Shown piece by piece: positions 55,329-63,714 of a stretch of DNA of 64,000 nucleotides. Source of the stretch: Pandoraea pulmonicola (lineage in GTDB: Bacteria; Pseudomonadota; Gammaproteobacteria; Burkholderiales; Burkholderiaceae); assembly GCF_000815105.2 (NCBI RefSeq), contig NZ_CP010310.2:1674001-1738000 (forward strand). The letters are read 5' to 3'. Every line of letters begins with the position of its first letter. Position 1 is the stretch's first letter. Both the position numbers and the translations under genes were made by a program. The notes beneath the pieces are model-generated. The model was given only the letters and a program-made list of their open reading frames with translations, ran no database searches and was not told the origin of the DNA.

Positions 55329-55341
55329 GATTTGTACAAGT
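55329..55341. promoter_or_regulatory. GATTTGTACAAGT element upstream of the cationic peptide gene
   Basis: Contains the palindrome TTGTACAA, 69 bp upstream of the peptide ATG. It matches 11 of 13 bases with GATTAATACAAGT in front of the four-peptide operon at 63618-63630. A shared operator is inference. Confidence 0.3.
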
Positions 55342-55409
55342 TTCCAGGGCGCGAGGCCGGTGCGACACTGCTTCCAACGAAACGACGAAATCACGCCAAG
55401 GAGTCCGTC

Positions 55410-55487
55410 ATGCGCTACATCCCCGGTCTTTTCCCCAAGGTCATCGCCCGCCTGATTGCCCATGTCCTGCGCATCCGGCCCCTGTGA
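55410..55487 (+). CDS. Small cationic amphipathic peptide, 25 residues
   Basis: A 25-codon gene with a textbook ribosome site, AAGGAG (55398-55403), six bases before the ATG. The peptide starts MRYIPGLFPK and ends RIRPL; it carries five arginine or lysine residues and no acidic ones, and the middle (VIARLIAHVL) would form an amphipathic helix. It has no signal peptide. It lies alone between the divergent TRIC gene and the MacAB-type export operon. Membrane activity, a type I-like toxin, or a secreted peptide are all possible; there is no recognised family. The ribosome site and composition are the only evidence that it is real. Confidence 0.55.
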   Translation: MRYIPGLFPKVIARLIAHVLRIRPL

Positions 55488-55738
55488 TGCGGACGCTCTT
55501 TCACGTGCACAGCCCGTTCGTCCTCGTTGTTTGCGGGCTTTCTATTTTGCGAACTTTGGGGAGAAAGGCCTGCAAAGTCGCCAAAGCCCTTAAACTCTCA
55601 TTTTTTTGTGCTCCGAACGGTGCCCCGAAGCGGTAATCCAGCCGATCTGCCTACTTGGCAGACCCGTTGGTGATTGTGCGGCAACGGATTTGCGAAGCGT
55701 TTTTCTCGACGTGCCTTTTTGATCGCCCACTTCGTTCC

Positions 55739-56932
55739 ATGATCCAGTTCATTCGCCGCCGACGCTACCTTGTCGCCAGCCTCGTCGTGCTCGTCGTTCT
55801 CGTGGCGCTTGGCCTGCGCAGTCTCGCGACCCCGAAGCCGCCGCAGTACATCAGCGCGAAGGTCGAGCGCAACGACCTCGAGAACACCGTGCTCGCCACC
55901 GGCACGCTGGGTGCATTCCAGCAGGTCGACGTGGGCGCGCAGGTCACGGGTCAGCTCAAGTCGCTCAAGGTCAAGCTGGGCGACAAGGTCAAGAAGGGGC
56001 AATGGCTGGCGCAGATCGATCCGGTGCTCGCGCAGAACGGCCTGCGTTCGGCCGAGGCCGATATGCAGAATCTGCTCGCGCAGAAGCGCTCGACGCAGGC
56101 GCAGCTCAAACAGGCCGAACTGGCGTTCGCCCGCCAGCAGCAGATGCTGCCCGACGAGTCGACCTCGCGGCAGGACTTCGAAGCCGCGCAGGCAACACTC
56201 GAAACCCAGCGCGCCACGCTCGCCGGCCTCGAGGCCCAGATCCTCAAGGCGGGCGTTGCGATCGAGACGGGCAAGGCCAATGTCGGCTATACGCGCATCG
56301 AGGCGCCGATCGACGGCGAAGTCGTCGCTATCGTCACGCAGGAAGGCCAGACCGTGGTCGCGCAACAGCAGGCGCCAGTGATTCTGAAGCTCGCCGACCT
56401 GAACACCATCACGGTCAAGGCGCAGGTCTCCGAGGCCGACGTGATCCGCATTCAACCGGGACAGACGGCGTATTTCACGATCCTGGGCGACGCGGACAAG
56501 CGCTACTACGGCAAGCTGCGCGCCATCGAGCCCGCGCCGCAGAACTTCCTCGACACGCAGAGCACGCTCGGCGGCGGCGCCACCCGCAACAACACGGCCG
56601 TGTTCTACAACGCGCTGTTCGATGTGCCGAACGCCGACCATCGCCTGCGCATTTCGATGACGGCGCAGGTGAACGTGCTGCTCGGCACGGCGAAGCAGGC
56701 GCTGAGCGTGCCGGTGGCGGCGCTGGGCAAGCGCATCGCGGCCAATCGCTATGAAGTCCGGGTGATCGGCGCCGATGGCAAGGCGAGCACGCGCCAGGTC
56801 GTCACCGGGCTGAACAATAACGTGCGGGTGGAAATCCGCGAGGGGCTCTCGGAGGGCGAGCGGGTCGTGATCGGCGAGGCGAGCGAGTCCACGCCGGCCA
56901 CCGCGGAGACGTCCGACGCAGGACAGGCGTAG
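55739..56932 (+). CDS. MacA-type periplasmic adaptor of a tripartite efflux pump
   Basis: A 397-residue HlyD/MacA family membrane fusion protein. A basic start (MIQFIRRRRYLV) is followed by one membrane anchor, VASLVVLVVLVALGL, then the adaptor body: barrel-sandwich halves (TVLATGTLGAFQQVDVGAQV and GYTRIEAPIDGEVV), a coiled-coil hairpin of about 90 residues rich in Q, A and R, and the membrane-proximal end. The ATG at 55739 puts the anchor at the N-terminus; the open frame from 55655 is longer but less likely. It is the first gene of an operon with the ABC transporter (21 bp on) and an outer membrane factor, so it joins the two across the periplasm. Confidence 0.92.
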   Translation: MIQFIRRRRYLVASLVVLVVLVALGLRSLATPKPPQYISAKVERNDLENTVLATGTLGAFQQVDVGAQVTGQLKSLKVKLGDKVKKGQWLAQIDPVLAQNGLRSAEADMQNLLAQKRSTQAQLKQAELAFARQQQMLPDESTSRQDFEAAQATLETQRATLAGLEAQILKAGVAIETGKANVGYTRIEAPIDGEVVAIVTQEGQTVVAQQQAPVILKLADLNTITVKAQVSEADVIRIQPGQTAYFTILGDADKRYYGKLRAIEPAPQNFLDTQSTLGGGATRNNTAVFYNALFDVPNADHRLRISMTAQVNVLLGTAKQALSVPVAALGKRIAANRYEVRVIGADGKASTRQVVTGLNNNVRVEIREGLSEGERVVIGEASESTPATAETSDAGQA

Positions 56933-56953
56933 TCACGGTAGAGGACTTGAACG

Positions 56954-59038
56954 ATGTCGAGCATGTCGAGCACGATCGACTCAACCGCCGCGAACGCCAG
57001 CCCGCACCCCATGCTGGAGCTGACCGGCATCACCCGGCGCTTTCCTGCCGGCGAGCGCGATGTCGTCGTGCTGCGCGATGTGAACCTGACCATCGAGGCC
57101 GGCGAGATCGTGGCCATCATGGGAGCGTCAGGCTCGGGCAAATCCACGTTGATGAACATTCTCGGGTGTCTCGATCACCCGAGCGAGGGCAGCTACCGCG
57201 TGGCCGGGCGCGAGACCCGCGATCTCGGCGCCGATGCGCTGGCCCAACTGCGTCGCGAGCACTTCGGCTTTATTTTCCAGCGCTATCACCTGTTGCCGCA
57301 CCTGGACGCCGCGTCGAACGTCGAGATGCCTTCGGTCTACACCGGCACGCCCCACGCGGCACGCCGTGCGCGCTCGGTGATGCTGCTCGAACGGCTGGGA
57401 CTCGCCGAGCGCACCGGTCACCGGCCGAGCCAGCTCTCGGGCGGGCAGCAGCAGCGCGTGAGTATTGCGCGCGCGCTGATGAACGGCGGCGAGGTGATTC
57501 TCGCGGACGAGCCGACCGGCGCGCTCGACTCGCGCAGCGGCACGGAAGTGATCCGCATCCTGAAGGAGCTCAACGCGCTGGGGCACACGGTCATCATCGT
57601 GACCCACGACGAGAACGTTGCCGCGCATGCCCGCCGCATCATCGAGATTCGCGATGGCGAGATCGTCGCCGACCGACCCAATGCGCCGACGGTCGAAGCG
57701 TCGCCGCCCGTCCCGATGGACGAGGCCGAGGAGACGCCAGTCGAGCAGGCGCGTGCCGCCGCCGCCGCGCAGGGCCACGATCCGGCGTCGGCCGACGCCA
57801 GCCACGGCGGCGCCGTGCCGCCACGGCGCTGGACCGGGGGCATCGGCCGCTTTGCCGAGGCATTCCGCATGGCGTGGATTGCGCTGATCTCGCACCGTCT
57901 GCGCACCTTCCTGACGATGCTTGGCATCATCATCGGCATTACGTCGGTCGTCTCGATCGTGGCGATTGGCGAGGGCGCCAAGCGCTACATGCTGGCCGAG
58001 ATCGGCAGCATTGGCACGAACACGATCAACATCTATCCCGGCAAGGACTGGGGCGACAACCGCGCCACCACCATCCAGACGCTCGTGCCGGAAGACGTGG
58101 CGGCCCTCTCGGAGCAGGTCTACGTCGACAGCGCCACGCCGGAGACGGCGCGCAGTCTGCTGCTGCGCTATCGCAACATCGACGCGAGCGCGATGGTCAC
58201 CGGCGTGGGCGAGCACTTCTTCCAGGTGCGCGGGCTCCATATCGCGCAGGGCATCGCCTTCGGCGCGGACGAAGTGCGCCGCCAGGCGCAGGTGGCCGTC
58301 ATCGACGAAAACACGCGTCGCAAGCTCTTCGGCGCCAATCCGAATCCGCTGGGCGAAGTGATCTTCGTGGGCAATCTGCCGTGCGTGGTGATCGGCGTGA
58401 CGGCCGAGAAGAAGAGCGCCTTCGGCGACATGAAGAACCTGAACATCTGGGTGCCGTACACCACGGCGGCGGGGCGCCTGTTCGGTCAGCGCAACGTCGA
58501 CAGCATCACCGTGCGCGTGCGCGACGGCCAGCCGAGCAAGGCGGCGGAGAAGAGCCTGGAAACGCTCATGACCCAGCGCCACGGCCGCAAGGACTTCTTC
58601 ACGTACAACATGGACAGCGTCGTGAAGACGGTCGAGAAGACGAGCCAGTCGCTCACGCTGCTGCTGTCGCTGATTGCCGTGATCTCGCTGATCGTGGGCG
58701 GTATCGGCGTGATGAACATCATGATCGTGTCGGTGACCGAGCGCACGCGCGAGATCGGTATCCGCATGGCGGTCGGCGCGCGGCAGAGCGACATCATGCA
58801 GCAGTTCCTGGTGGAAGCGGTGATGGTGTGTCTGATGGGCGGCGCGATCGGTATTGCGTTGTCGTTTGGCGCGAGCTTCCTCTTCGCGTTGTTCGTCGCC
58901 AAATGGAAAATGGTGTTCTCGATGGGCTCGGTGGTCACGGCGTTCCTGTGCTCGACGCTCATCGGGGTGGTATTCGGCTTCATGCCCGCGCGCAATGCGG
59001 CGCGGCTGGATCCGGTTGAAGCGCTGGCACGCGATTGA
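56954..59038 (+). CDS. MacB-type ABC transporter (ATPase and permease fused)
   Basis: A 694-residue MacB family transporter. The N-terminal ATPase has Walker [10 protein letters not shown] (residues 57-65), the signature LSGGQQQR and Walker [14 protein letters not shown] linker of about 60 residues rich in A, E and P leads to the permease: a first membrane helix near [17 protein letters not shown], a large periplasmic MacB domain and three C-terminal FtsX-like helices ending [10 protein letters not shown]. MacB pumps act as mechanotransmitters and export macrolides, peptides or siderophores from the periplasm. The gene sits between its adaptor and outer membrane partner. Cargo is unknown; small peptides made from genes on both sides are an attractive but untested option. 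Confidence 0.93.
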   Translation: MSSMSSTIDSTAANASPHPMLELTGITRRFPAGERDVVVLRDVNLTIEAGEIVAIMGASGSGKSTLMNILGCLDHPSEGSYRVAGRETRDLGADALAQLRREHFGFIFQRYHLLPHLDAASNVEMPSVYTGTPHAARRARSVMLLERLGLAERTGHRPSQLSGGQQQRVSIARALMNGGEVILADEPTGALDSRSGTEVIRILKELNALGHTVIIVTHDENVAAHARRIIEIRDGEIVADRPNAPTVEASPPVPMDEAEETPVEQARAAAAAQGHDPASADASHGGAVPPRRWTGGIGRFAEAFRMAWIALISHRLRTFLTMLGIIIGITSVVSIVAIGEGAKRYMLAEIGSIGTNTINIYPGKDWGDNRATTIQTLVPEDVAALSEQVYVDSATPETARSLLLRYRNIDASAMVTGVGEHFFQVRGLHIAQGIAFGADEVRRQAQVAVIDENTRRKLFGANPNPLGEVIFVGNLPCVVIGVTAEKKSAFGDMKNLNIWVPYTTAAGRLFGQRNVDSITVRVRDGQPSKAAEKSLETLMTQRHGRKDFFTYNMDSVVKTVEKTSQSLTLLLSLIAVISLIVGGIGVMNIMIVSVTERTREIGIRMAVGARQSDIMQQFLVEAVMVCLMGGAIGIALSFGASFLFALFVAKWKMVFSMGSVVTAFLCSTLIGVVFGFMPARNAARLDPVEALARD

Positions 59039-59049
59039 GGTATGGCCCG

Positions 59050-60561
59050 ATGACCCGAACGATTCCCATGATCCGCATTCCGGACCTGACCCGCACGGCG
59101 CTCGCGCTGGCGAGCGCGGCCGCCTTGCTTGCCGGTTGTGCCGGCGTGCGGCACGACCCGCTCCCGGTCGTCCCGGTCCCGGCACAGTGGGCCGGCGCGA
59201 CCTCGGAGACGGCGGCCACGCAGACCGCACCGACGGGAGCGGCCACGGCAACCACAGCGACCGCCATCATAGCGCCCGACTTCTGGCGCGCATTCGGCGA
59301 TCCGGTGCTCGACAAACTGATTGCCGACGCGCTGGCCGTCAACAACGATCTGGCCGCCGCGGGCATTCGCGTCTATCGCGCCCAACTGCAGGCTGGCCTG
59401 GCGGACACCAACCTCACGCCGTCGGTGTCCATCGACGGCAAGGGTGTCGTGTCACGCCGGCTCGATACCCACGACATGTCGCGCAACAGTGCACTGAACG
59501 CCACGGCGAGCTACGAGCTCGACCTGTGGGGCAAGCTCGCCGCGCAGCGCGACGCCGCCCGCTGGGAATTCGAAGCGACCGAAGCCGATCGCGAGGCCAT
59601 ACGCCTTTCCATCATCGGCCAGACGGCGCAGTACTACTGGACGATTGGCTATCTGAACCAGATCATCGGCTACTCGGAGAGCAACATCGCTTACGGCGAG
59701 CGCGTGTTGGCGCTGGCCCGCTCGCGCTATGCGGCGGGCGCCATCTCCGCGCTCGACGTGGCGCAGGCAGAGCAGGCATTGGCGGATCAGCGCGCAGCGC
59801 TCACGCAGCAATTGCAACAGCGCACCGAGACCCGCAATGCACTCGCGATCCTGTTCGACCGTGCGCCGGAGCGGGCGGCGCACGAGCCGTCGACGTTGCC
59901 CACACAGGCACTGCCCGCCGTGCCGGCCGGGCTGCCGGCCGAGCTGCTGGGACGGCGGCCGGATCTGCGCGCCGCGGAACTGCGCCTGCGCGAGACGCTG
60001 GCCAACGTCGACGTCACGCGTACGAGCTTCTATCCGACCTTCACGCTCACGGGCGCGCTCGGGACCACGAGCTCGACGCTGGAACGCGTGTTGACCAACC
60101 CGATCGGGACGCTGGGCGCCGGCGTGACCTTGCCCTTTATCCAGTGGAACACCATGCAGTTGCAGATCAAGGTGTCGAAGACGCAATATGAAGAGGCGGT
60201 CGTCACGTTCCGCAAGAGCCTCTTCACGGCGCTGAGCGAGGTCGAGAACGCGCTGTCCGCCCGCGATCAGCTCGCCAGGGAAAGCGAGCAGCGCGCGCTG
60301 TCGCTGGCGCAGGCGCAACGCGCCGAGGCGCTGTTGCGCTCGCGCTATCTTGCCGGCGCGATCGGTATCCAGCCGTGGTTGCAGCAGCAAAAACTGCTGC
60401 GCGACTCGCAAGGCGCCGAGGCGCAAGTTCGCCTGAACCGCCTGAATAACCGTATGGCGCTCTACAAGGCGCTTGGCGGGGCTGGCGATACGGCGGACGT
60501 CGCAGGCGCGGCGGAGACTTCGGATGCCGCGAAAGCTGCAAATCCCCGCCCCTCCGCGTGA
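59050..60561 (+). CDS. Outer membrane efflux lipoprotein (NodT/OprM-type)
   Basis: A 503-residue outer membrane factor. A lipoprotein signal peptide with lipobox LAGC ends near residue 30, followed by an A/T-rich linker and the TolC-type duplicated domain: FWRAFGDPVLDKLIADALAVNND, ASYELDLWGKLAAQRDAAR, and in the second half LGRRPDLRAAELRLRETLANV and ARTSFYPTFTL-like strands. The ATG at 59050 follows GAGG; a TTG at 59035 would give a frame overlapping the transporter stop. It ends the MacA-MacB operon and supplies its outer membrane channel. The last 25 residues are A/D-rich and probably disordered. Confidence 0.92.
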   Translation: MTRTIPMIRIPDLTRTALALASAAALLAGCAGVRHDPLPVVPVPAQWAGATSETAATQTAPTGAATATTATAIIAPDFWRAFGDPVLDKLIADALAVNNDLAAAGIRVYRAQLQAGLADTNLTPSVSIDGKGVVSRRLDTHDMSRNSALNATASYELDLWGKLAAQRDAARWEFEATEADREAIRLSIIGQTAQYYWTIGYLNQIIGYSESNIAYGERVLALARSRYAAGAISALDVAQAEQALADQRAALTQQLQQRTETRNALAILFDRAPERAAHEPSTLPTQALPAVPAGLPAELLGRRPDLRAAELRLRETLANVDVTRTSFYPTFTLTGALGTTSSTLERVLTNPIGTLGAGVTLPFIQWNTMQLQIKVSKTQYEEAVVTFRKSLFTALSEVENALSARDQLARESEQRALSLAQAQRAEALLRSRYLAGAIGIQPWLQQQKLLRDSQGAEAQVRLNRLNNRMALYKALGGAGDTADVAGAAETSDAAKAANPRPSA

Positions 60562-60586
60562 ATGGAGAGGGAGTCGGGAGCGACAG

Positions 60587-60616
60587 GCAAAAAGCCGGCG
60601 AGTGCCGGCTTTTTGC
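60587..60616. terminator. Bidirectional terminator between the efflux operon and the kinase gene
   Basis: A perfect 13-bp stem, GCAAAAAGCCGGC with GCCGGCTTTTTGC, and a GAGT loop. A- and T-runs on both sides serve both converging transcripts. Confidence 0.93.
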
Positions 60617-60638
60617 TGTGCAGCGCCACACGACGATT

Positions 60639-62222
60639 TCAGACTTCCTGCGTGCTGGCCTCGGGCGACTTCGGTAGCGTGATGGTGAATGTCGTGCCCA
60701 CGCCGACCTGGCTCGCCACCTCGATCGTGCCCTTGTGGAACTCGATGGCGGCATAGACGACCGCCAGCCCCACACCCGAACCGTCCTCCAGTACCGCATT
60801 GCTGCGCGAACGGAACGACATCTGGAAGATCTCCTTGAGCTCGTCCTCCGGGATGCCGGTGCCGTTGTCGCGCAGGACGACGCGCAACGCTTCGCCCGCA
60901 TCGGCCACGCCGATCTCGATGGCGGGCGGCGCCATGGTGTATTTCGTGGCGTTGCTCACGAGGTTGATGAAAGCGTGGAACAGCACGTTGCTGTCGCCGA
61001 TCATGCGGCTGTCCAGGGCTTGCGGGGCCTGCACGGTGATCGTCGCGTTCGGGAACATGTCCGAGCCGACGCCGCGCACGTCCTCGAGCAGCGCCACGAG
61101 CGACAGTTCGGCGCGCTTGCCGAACTTCGGATCGTCGAGCGATGCGCTCTGGGCCGCGTCGAGCCAGTTCTGGATCAGGCTGTTGAGCTTGGCGACCGCC
61201 TCGCGGATCTTCGTGTAGCGCGGGCGCGAATCGGACTCCTCGTTGCGTGGGCTGAGCAGCCGCTGCGCATGGCCGTCGATCACGTTGAGCAGCGTGCGGA
61301 ACTCATGGGTGGCCATCGAGCGGAACGTCTTCTGGAAGTTGTTCAGGCGCTCCTCGTTGGCCAGCGCGCGTTGCAGGATGGTGTTCTTCGCCGTGGCGAG
61401 CTTCTGGTTGCGCACGAGCGACGCCGTGCTTTCCTGGAACTTGGCGAGCGAACGGGACAGCGCGCCGATCTCGTCGCGGCGCGAGAGCCACGGCAGGCGC
61501 AGCTTCTCCTTGCCGGACACGGCATTGCCCGACATCCGGATCAGGCGCGTGAGCGGCTTGAGGATCACCGAGTCCAGGTAGACGAGGCACAGGAGCGTGA
61601 CGACGATCATCGCGGCGATGAGGGCGTCGATCTGCAGCAGGCGGTTGCGGGCGGTGGTGTTCTTGGCCTCGACTTCCTTGATCAGGGCTTCGGTGCTGCG
61701 AAAGACCAGCGAACCGAAGGTGCTGTTCGCCTGCGTGTACTTGTTGTTCGATTCCCCACGGTAGAGCTTCGCGGCCTCGTTGAGCTTGCCGCTCTGGGCG
61801 AGCTGGAACACCTGGTTCGAGGCTCGGCGGTACTGCGCCCACTGGGTGAGGAACTTGGAGAAGGCGAGACGGAATTCGTCGTGCGTGAGCACCTTCTGGT
61901 AGCGCTCCGAGGCGGCCTTGATCTTCACGTCGAACTCGTCGGCGGCGGCGCGAATGTCCGCGAGCGCCTTGGGCGACATGGGGGCGAGCGCTTCGGACTC
62001 CACCGTGCGGAAGTCCGAGATGTAGTCGTTGAGCTCCTCGAGCACGCTCAGGTGCTCGATCTGTGTGCGCTCGGCGGCGATGGCGCGCTGCTGGGAGGTG
62101 TCGACTTCGCGATGCACGACCACGCCGACGGCGATCATGGCGGCGAGACACAGGACGAGCAGCAGATACATTCGCCCCCGAATCGGGAGCGGCTTGCTGG
62201 AGGAGGGCGGGGCTTTGGACAT
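60639..62222 (-). CDS. Membrane sensor histidine kinase
   Basis: A 527-residue kinase. Two membrane segments (about residues 18-37 and 200-219) enclose a helical periplasmic sensor of about 160 residues of the four-helix-bundle kind. HAMP (about 219-272) follows, then the H-box with H306 in SMATHEFRTLLNVIDGH, and the ATPase with N-box NLVSNATKYT, G1 box DNGTGIPEDE and GSGVGLAVVYAAIEFH. It is downstream of the LuxR-type regulator gene by 28 bp, so the two form one unit. The periplasmic sensor suggests an external or envelope signal. It converges on the MacAB-type operon and lies downstream of the four-peptide operon. Confidence 0.93.
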   Translation of the reverse strand: MSKAPPSSSKPLPIRGRMYLLLVLCLAAMIAVGVVVHREVDTSQQRAIAAERTQIEHLSVLEELNDYISDFRTVESEALAPMSPKALADIRAAADEFDVKIKAASERYQKVLTHDEFRLAFSKFLTQWAQYRRASNQVFQLAQSGKLNEAAKLYRGESNNKYTQANSTFGSLVFRSTEALIKEVEAKNTTARNRLLQIDALIAAMIVVTLLCLVYLDSVILKPLTRLIRMSGNAVSGKEKLRLPWLSRRDEIGALSRSLAKFQESTASLVRNQKLATAKNTILQRALANEERLNNFQKTFRSMATHEFRTLLNVIDGHAQRLLSPRNEESDSRPRYTKIREAVAKLNSLIQNWLDAAQSASLDDPKFGKRAELSLVALLEDVRGVGSDMFPNATITVQAPQALDSRMIGDSNVLFHAFINLVSNATKYTMAPPAIEIGVADAGEALRVVLRDNGTGIPEDELKEIFQMSFRSRSNAVLEDGSGVGLAVVYAAIEFHKGTIEVASQVGVGTTFTITLPKSPEASTQEV

Positions 62223-62250
62223 GCGGGAAGATTCGGCGCGATGGCGCGCT

Positions 62251-62853
62251 TCAGAGCTGAATGATATTGAGCAGGGCGGCGCGCACCACCGCTTCGGTGC
62301 GGGTGGCGACGTTGAGCTTTTCGCGGGCGTTGTCGATGTGGAAATCCACCGTGCGCTTGCCCAGTTCGAGGATGATCGCGATCTCCGCGGACGTCTTGCC
62401 GCGTGCGGACCACTGCAGCACCTCGACTTCGCGCTTGCTCAGGCCGAACGGGAGCGGCGCGCCGTCGTCCGGCTCGTCGTGGGCCGTGTACTTGCGGATG
62501 ACCGTGTCGAGCACGTCGAAGTCGACCGGCTTGAGCATGTATTCGTCGGCGCCCGTGCTGTGCCCGCGCATGATCGATGCCTTGTCGGCGTTGCCGGTCA
62601 GGAAGATGAACGGGATCTTGCGCTCGCCCTGGATGATGGCGCGTGCGCTTTCCAGGAATTCGAAGCCGGTCATGCCCGGCACGTTCACGTCGCACAGGAT
62701 CACGTCCGGCATGAAGGACGCAAGCGTCGCCAGTGCGGTGGAGAAATCGTACGCCACCTTGACGACATAGCCACGATCGGTCAGGTCTTCGCGAATCAGA
62801 TCGGCGGATTCGTGGTCGTCCTCGATACAGAAAACTTTGGTGGGAGATGACAT
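62251..62853 (-). CDS. Response regulator with LuxR-type DNA-binding domain
   Basis: A 200-residue NarL/FixJ-type regulator. The receiver has acidic residues E11-D12-D13, the phosphate acceptor D55 (in LCDVNVPG), T86 and K108 (in MLKPVD). The C-terminal helix-turn-helix runs from about 135 to 190, with LSKREVEVLQWSARGKTS and VDFHIDNAREKL. It lies directly before the kinase gene and directly downstream of the four-peptide operon, all on the minus strand and split by terminators. Control of the peptide operon is a natural inference. The ATG at 62853 has a weak AGCGGG upstream. Confidence 0.93.
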   Translation of the reverse strand: MSSPTKVFCIEDDHESADLIREDLTDRGYVVKVAYDFSTALATLASFMPDVILCDVNVPGMTGFEFLESARAIIQGERKIPFIFLTGNADKASIMRGHSTGADEYMLKPVDFDVLDTVIRKYTAHDEPDDGAPLPFGLSKREVEVLQWSARGKTSAEIAIILELGKRTVDFHIDNAREKLNVATRTEAVVRAALLNIIQL

Positions 62854-62927
62854 CCCGCTGGCCCCGGTTTTTTTATGTGGAATAGTGAAATCCTACTAAA
62901 AAATCGCGGATGACGAAATTTTCCGGC
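62854..62927 (-). promoter_or_regulatory. Leader of the two-component system
   Basis: An AT-rich stretch between the peptide operon terminator and the regulator ATG. It should hold the regulator's own promoter; no confident -35/-10 pair could be chosen. Confidence 0.4.
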
Positions 62928-62954
62928 AAAAAATGGCAGCCGCAGACGGGCGGC
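62928..62954 (-). terminator. Terminator of the small-peptide operon
   Basis: On the minus strand, GCCGC-CCGTCT-GCGGC forms a 5-bp stem followed by TGCCATTTTTTG. It lies 76 bp past the last peptide stop. Confidence 0.6.
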
Positions 62955-62970
62955 CTCGCGCGGAAGAGAG

Positions 62971-62995
62971 AAAGGACCGCGTGAGGCAGTCCTTT
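62971..62995 (-). terminator. Upstream hairpin of the small-peptide operon terminator
   Basis: AAAGGAC (62971-62977) pairs with GTCCTTT (62989-62995), read on the minus strand before TTTCTCTCTT. Together with the next hairpin it separates the peptides from the two-component genes. Confidence 0.55.
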
Positions 62996-63030
62996 CGGGG
63001 GCGGTCGCGATGGGATCGGCAGGGTCGGGT

Positions 63031-63105
63031 TCAGAAGACATGCGCGAGACCGACGGACCAGGCGAAGTCGGCGAGCACGCCGGTGAAATAGGGGATGAGG
63101 GCCAT
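63031..63105 (-). CDS. Small hydrophobic peptide A, 24 residues
   Basis: Fourth gene of a run of four tiny genes. The ATG follows AAGGAGAACGCTC. The peptide starts MALIPYFTG and ends VGLAHVF, with one aspartate and no basic residue but one histidine; nearly all the rest is hydrophobic. The AHVF end is shared with peptide C, which suggests common origin. It has no cleavable signal peptide. Function unknown; a membrane-active or secreted peptide is possible. Confidence 0.65.
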   Translation of the reverse strand: MALIPYFTGVLADFAWSVGLAHVF

Positions 63106-63169
63106 GAGCGTTCTCCTTGTGTGAAGTTTCGGGGTTCCGGCGATTCCGGTGCGCCGACGGTTCAACGGG

Positions 63170-63244
63170 TTACAGGTTGAAGGGCAGCAGATGGCCGAAC
63201 TTGCCGTAGAGGTCCGTGGCGAGGAGTGCGAAGGCTTGGAGCAT
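63170..63244 (-). CDS. Small hydrophobic peptide B, 24 residues
   Basis: Third gene of the run. The ATG follows AGGAGAAACCCC. The peptide starts MLQAFALLATDL and ends HLLPFNL; it has one lysine and one aspartate, and a helical wheel would place the leucines on one face. It lies 64 bp before peptide A and 32 bp after peptide C. No family recognised. Confidence 0.65.
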   Translation of the reverse strand: MLQAFALLATDLYGKFGHLLPFNL

Positions 63245-63276
63245 GGGGTTTCTCCTGAGTCTGTGGTGTTGACGAG

Positions 63277-63381
63277 TCAGTAGCCGAAGACGTGTGCCAC
63301 CGTGACGGCGCACTGCATGCCGGTTTCCACGCAGGTGTCGCTGTAGAGCAGGCTGTCGATGAAGTCGATGAGGTGTGCCAT
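63277..63381 (-). CDS. Small acidic peptide C with two cysteines, 34 residues
   Basis: Second gene of the run. The ATG follows CGGAGAAACACC. The peptide starts MAHLIDFIDSLLYSD and ends VAHVFGY. It carries three aspartates and a glutamate and two cysteines seven residues apart (in DTCVETGMQCAV), which could form a disulfide if exported. The length and cysteines set it apart from the other three, but the ribosome site and the AHVF end tie it to them. No family recognised. Confidence 0.65.
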   Translation of the reverse strand: MAHLIDFIDSLLYSDTCVETGMQCAVTVAHVFGY

Positions 63382-63429
63382 GGTGTTTCTCCGTGCGTCT
63401 ATGTGAGTGGTTACTGACTGTGGAGGGGC

Positions 63430-63504
63430 TCAGCCGAAGATCGGGGCAATGGTGCCGATGAGGCCGAGGAGGGAGGCAAAGCCGTAGGTGATGAGTGCGG
63501 GCAT
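63430..63504 (-). CDS. Small uncharged hydrophobic peptide D, 24 residues
   Basis: First gene of the run. The ATG follows AAGGAGAAACACC. The peptide starts MPALITYGFASLL and ends TIAPIFG; it has no charged residue at all and would cross or lie in a membrane. The upstream 120 bp hold the probable operon promoter. The four genes are 32-64 bp apart and end at two hairpins, so they form one transcript. No family recognised. Confidence 0.65.
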   Translation of the reverse strand: MPALITYGFASLLGLIGTIAPIFG

Positions 63505-63617
63505 GGTGTTTCTCCTTGAATCGATGTGTCCTGGTTTCGGTTCGGGTTTCGGGCTGTCGCTGTGTTGCGTCAGCCGTTGAGTGAAGTATCGTCACCGCCC
63601 CCCCGCAGCGAAACTGC

Positions 63618-63630
63618 GATTAATACAAGT
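63618..63630. promoter_or_regulatory. GATTAATACAAGT element upstream of the peptide operon
   Basis: Located 114 bp upstream of the first peptide ATG on the minus strand. It matches 11 of 13 bases with the element before the cationic peptide gene at 55329-55341, in the opposite orientation relative to the gene. Shared control is inference. Confidence 0.3.
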
Positions 63631-63699
63631 CGCGCCGATTTTCAGGATCCACGTCGTGTAGGAAACAAAAAGATCCTTATTCCATGCGGGTTTACAGCC

Positions 63700-63714
63700 G
63701 GTTTTGAGAAAACC
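63700..63714. promoter_or_regulatory. Perfect dyad upstream of the secreted-protein gene
   Basis: GGTTTT-GAG-AAAACC just upstream of a TATAAAT -10-like box (63718-63724). Its position suits a repressor site for the gene at 63811. Confidence 0.35.

Noticed and set aside
56947..59019. A 690-codon plus-strand frame overlapping the MacB gene
   Set aside because: Same strand but another frame; low-complexity, arginine-rich, while the MacB frame has Walker motifs.
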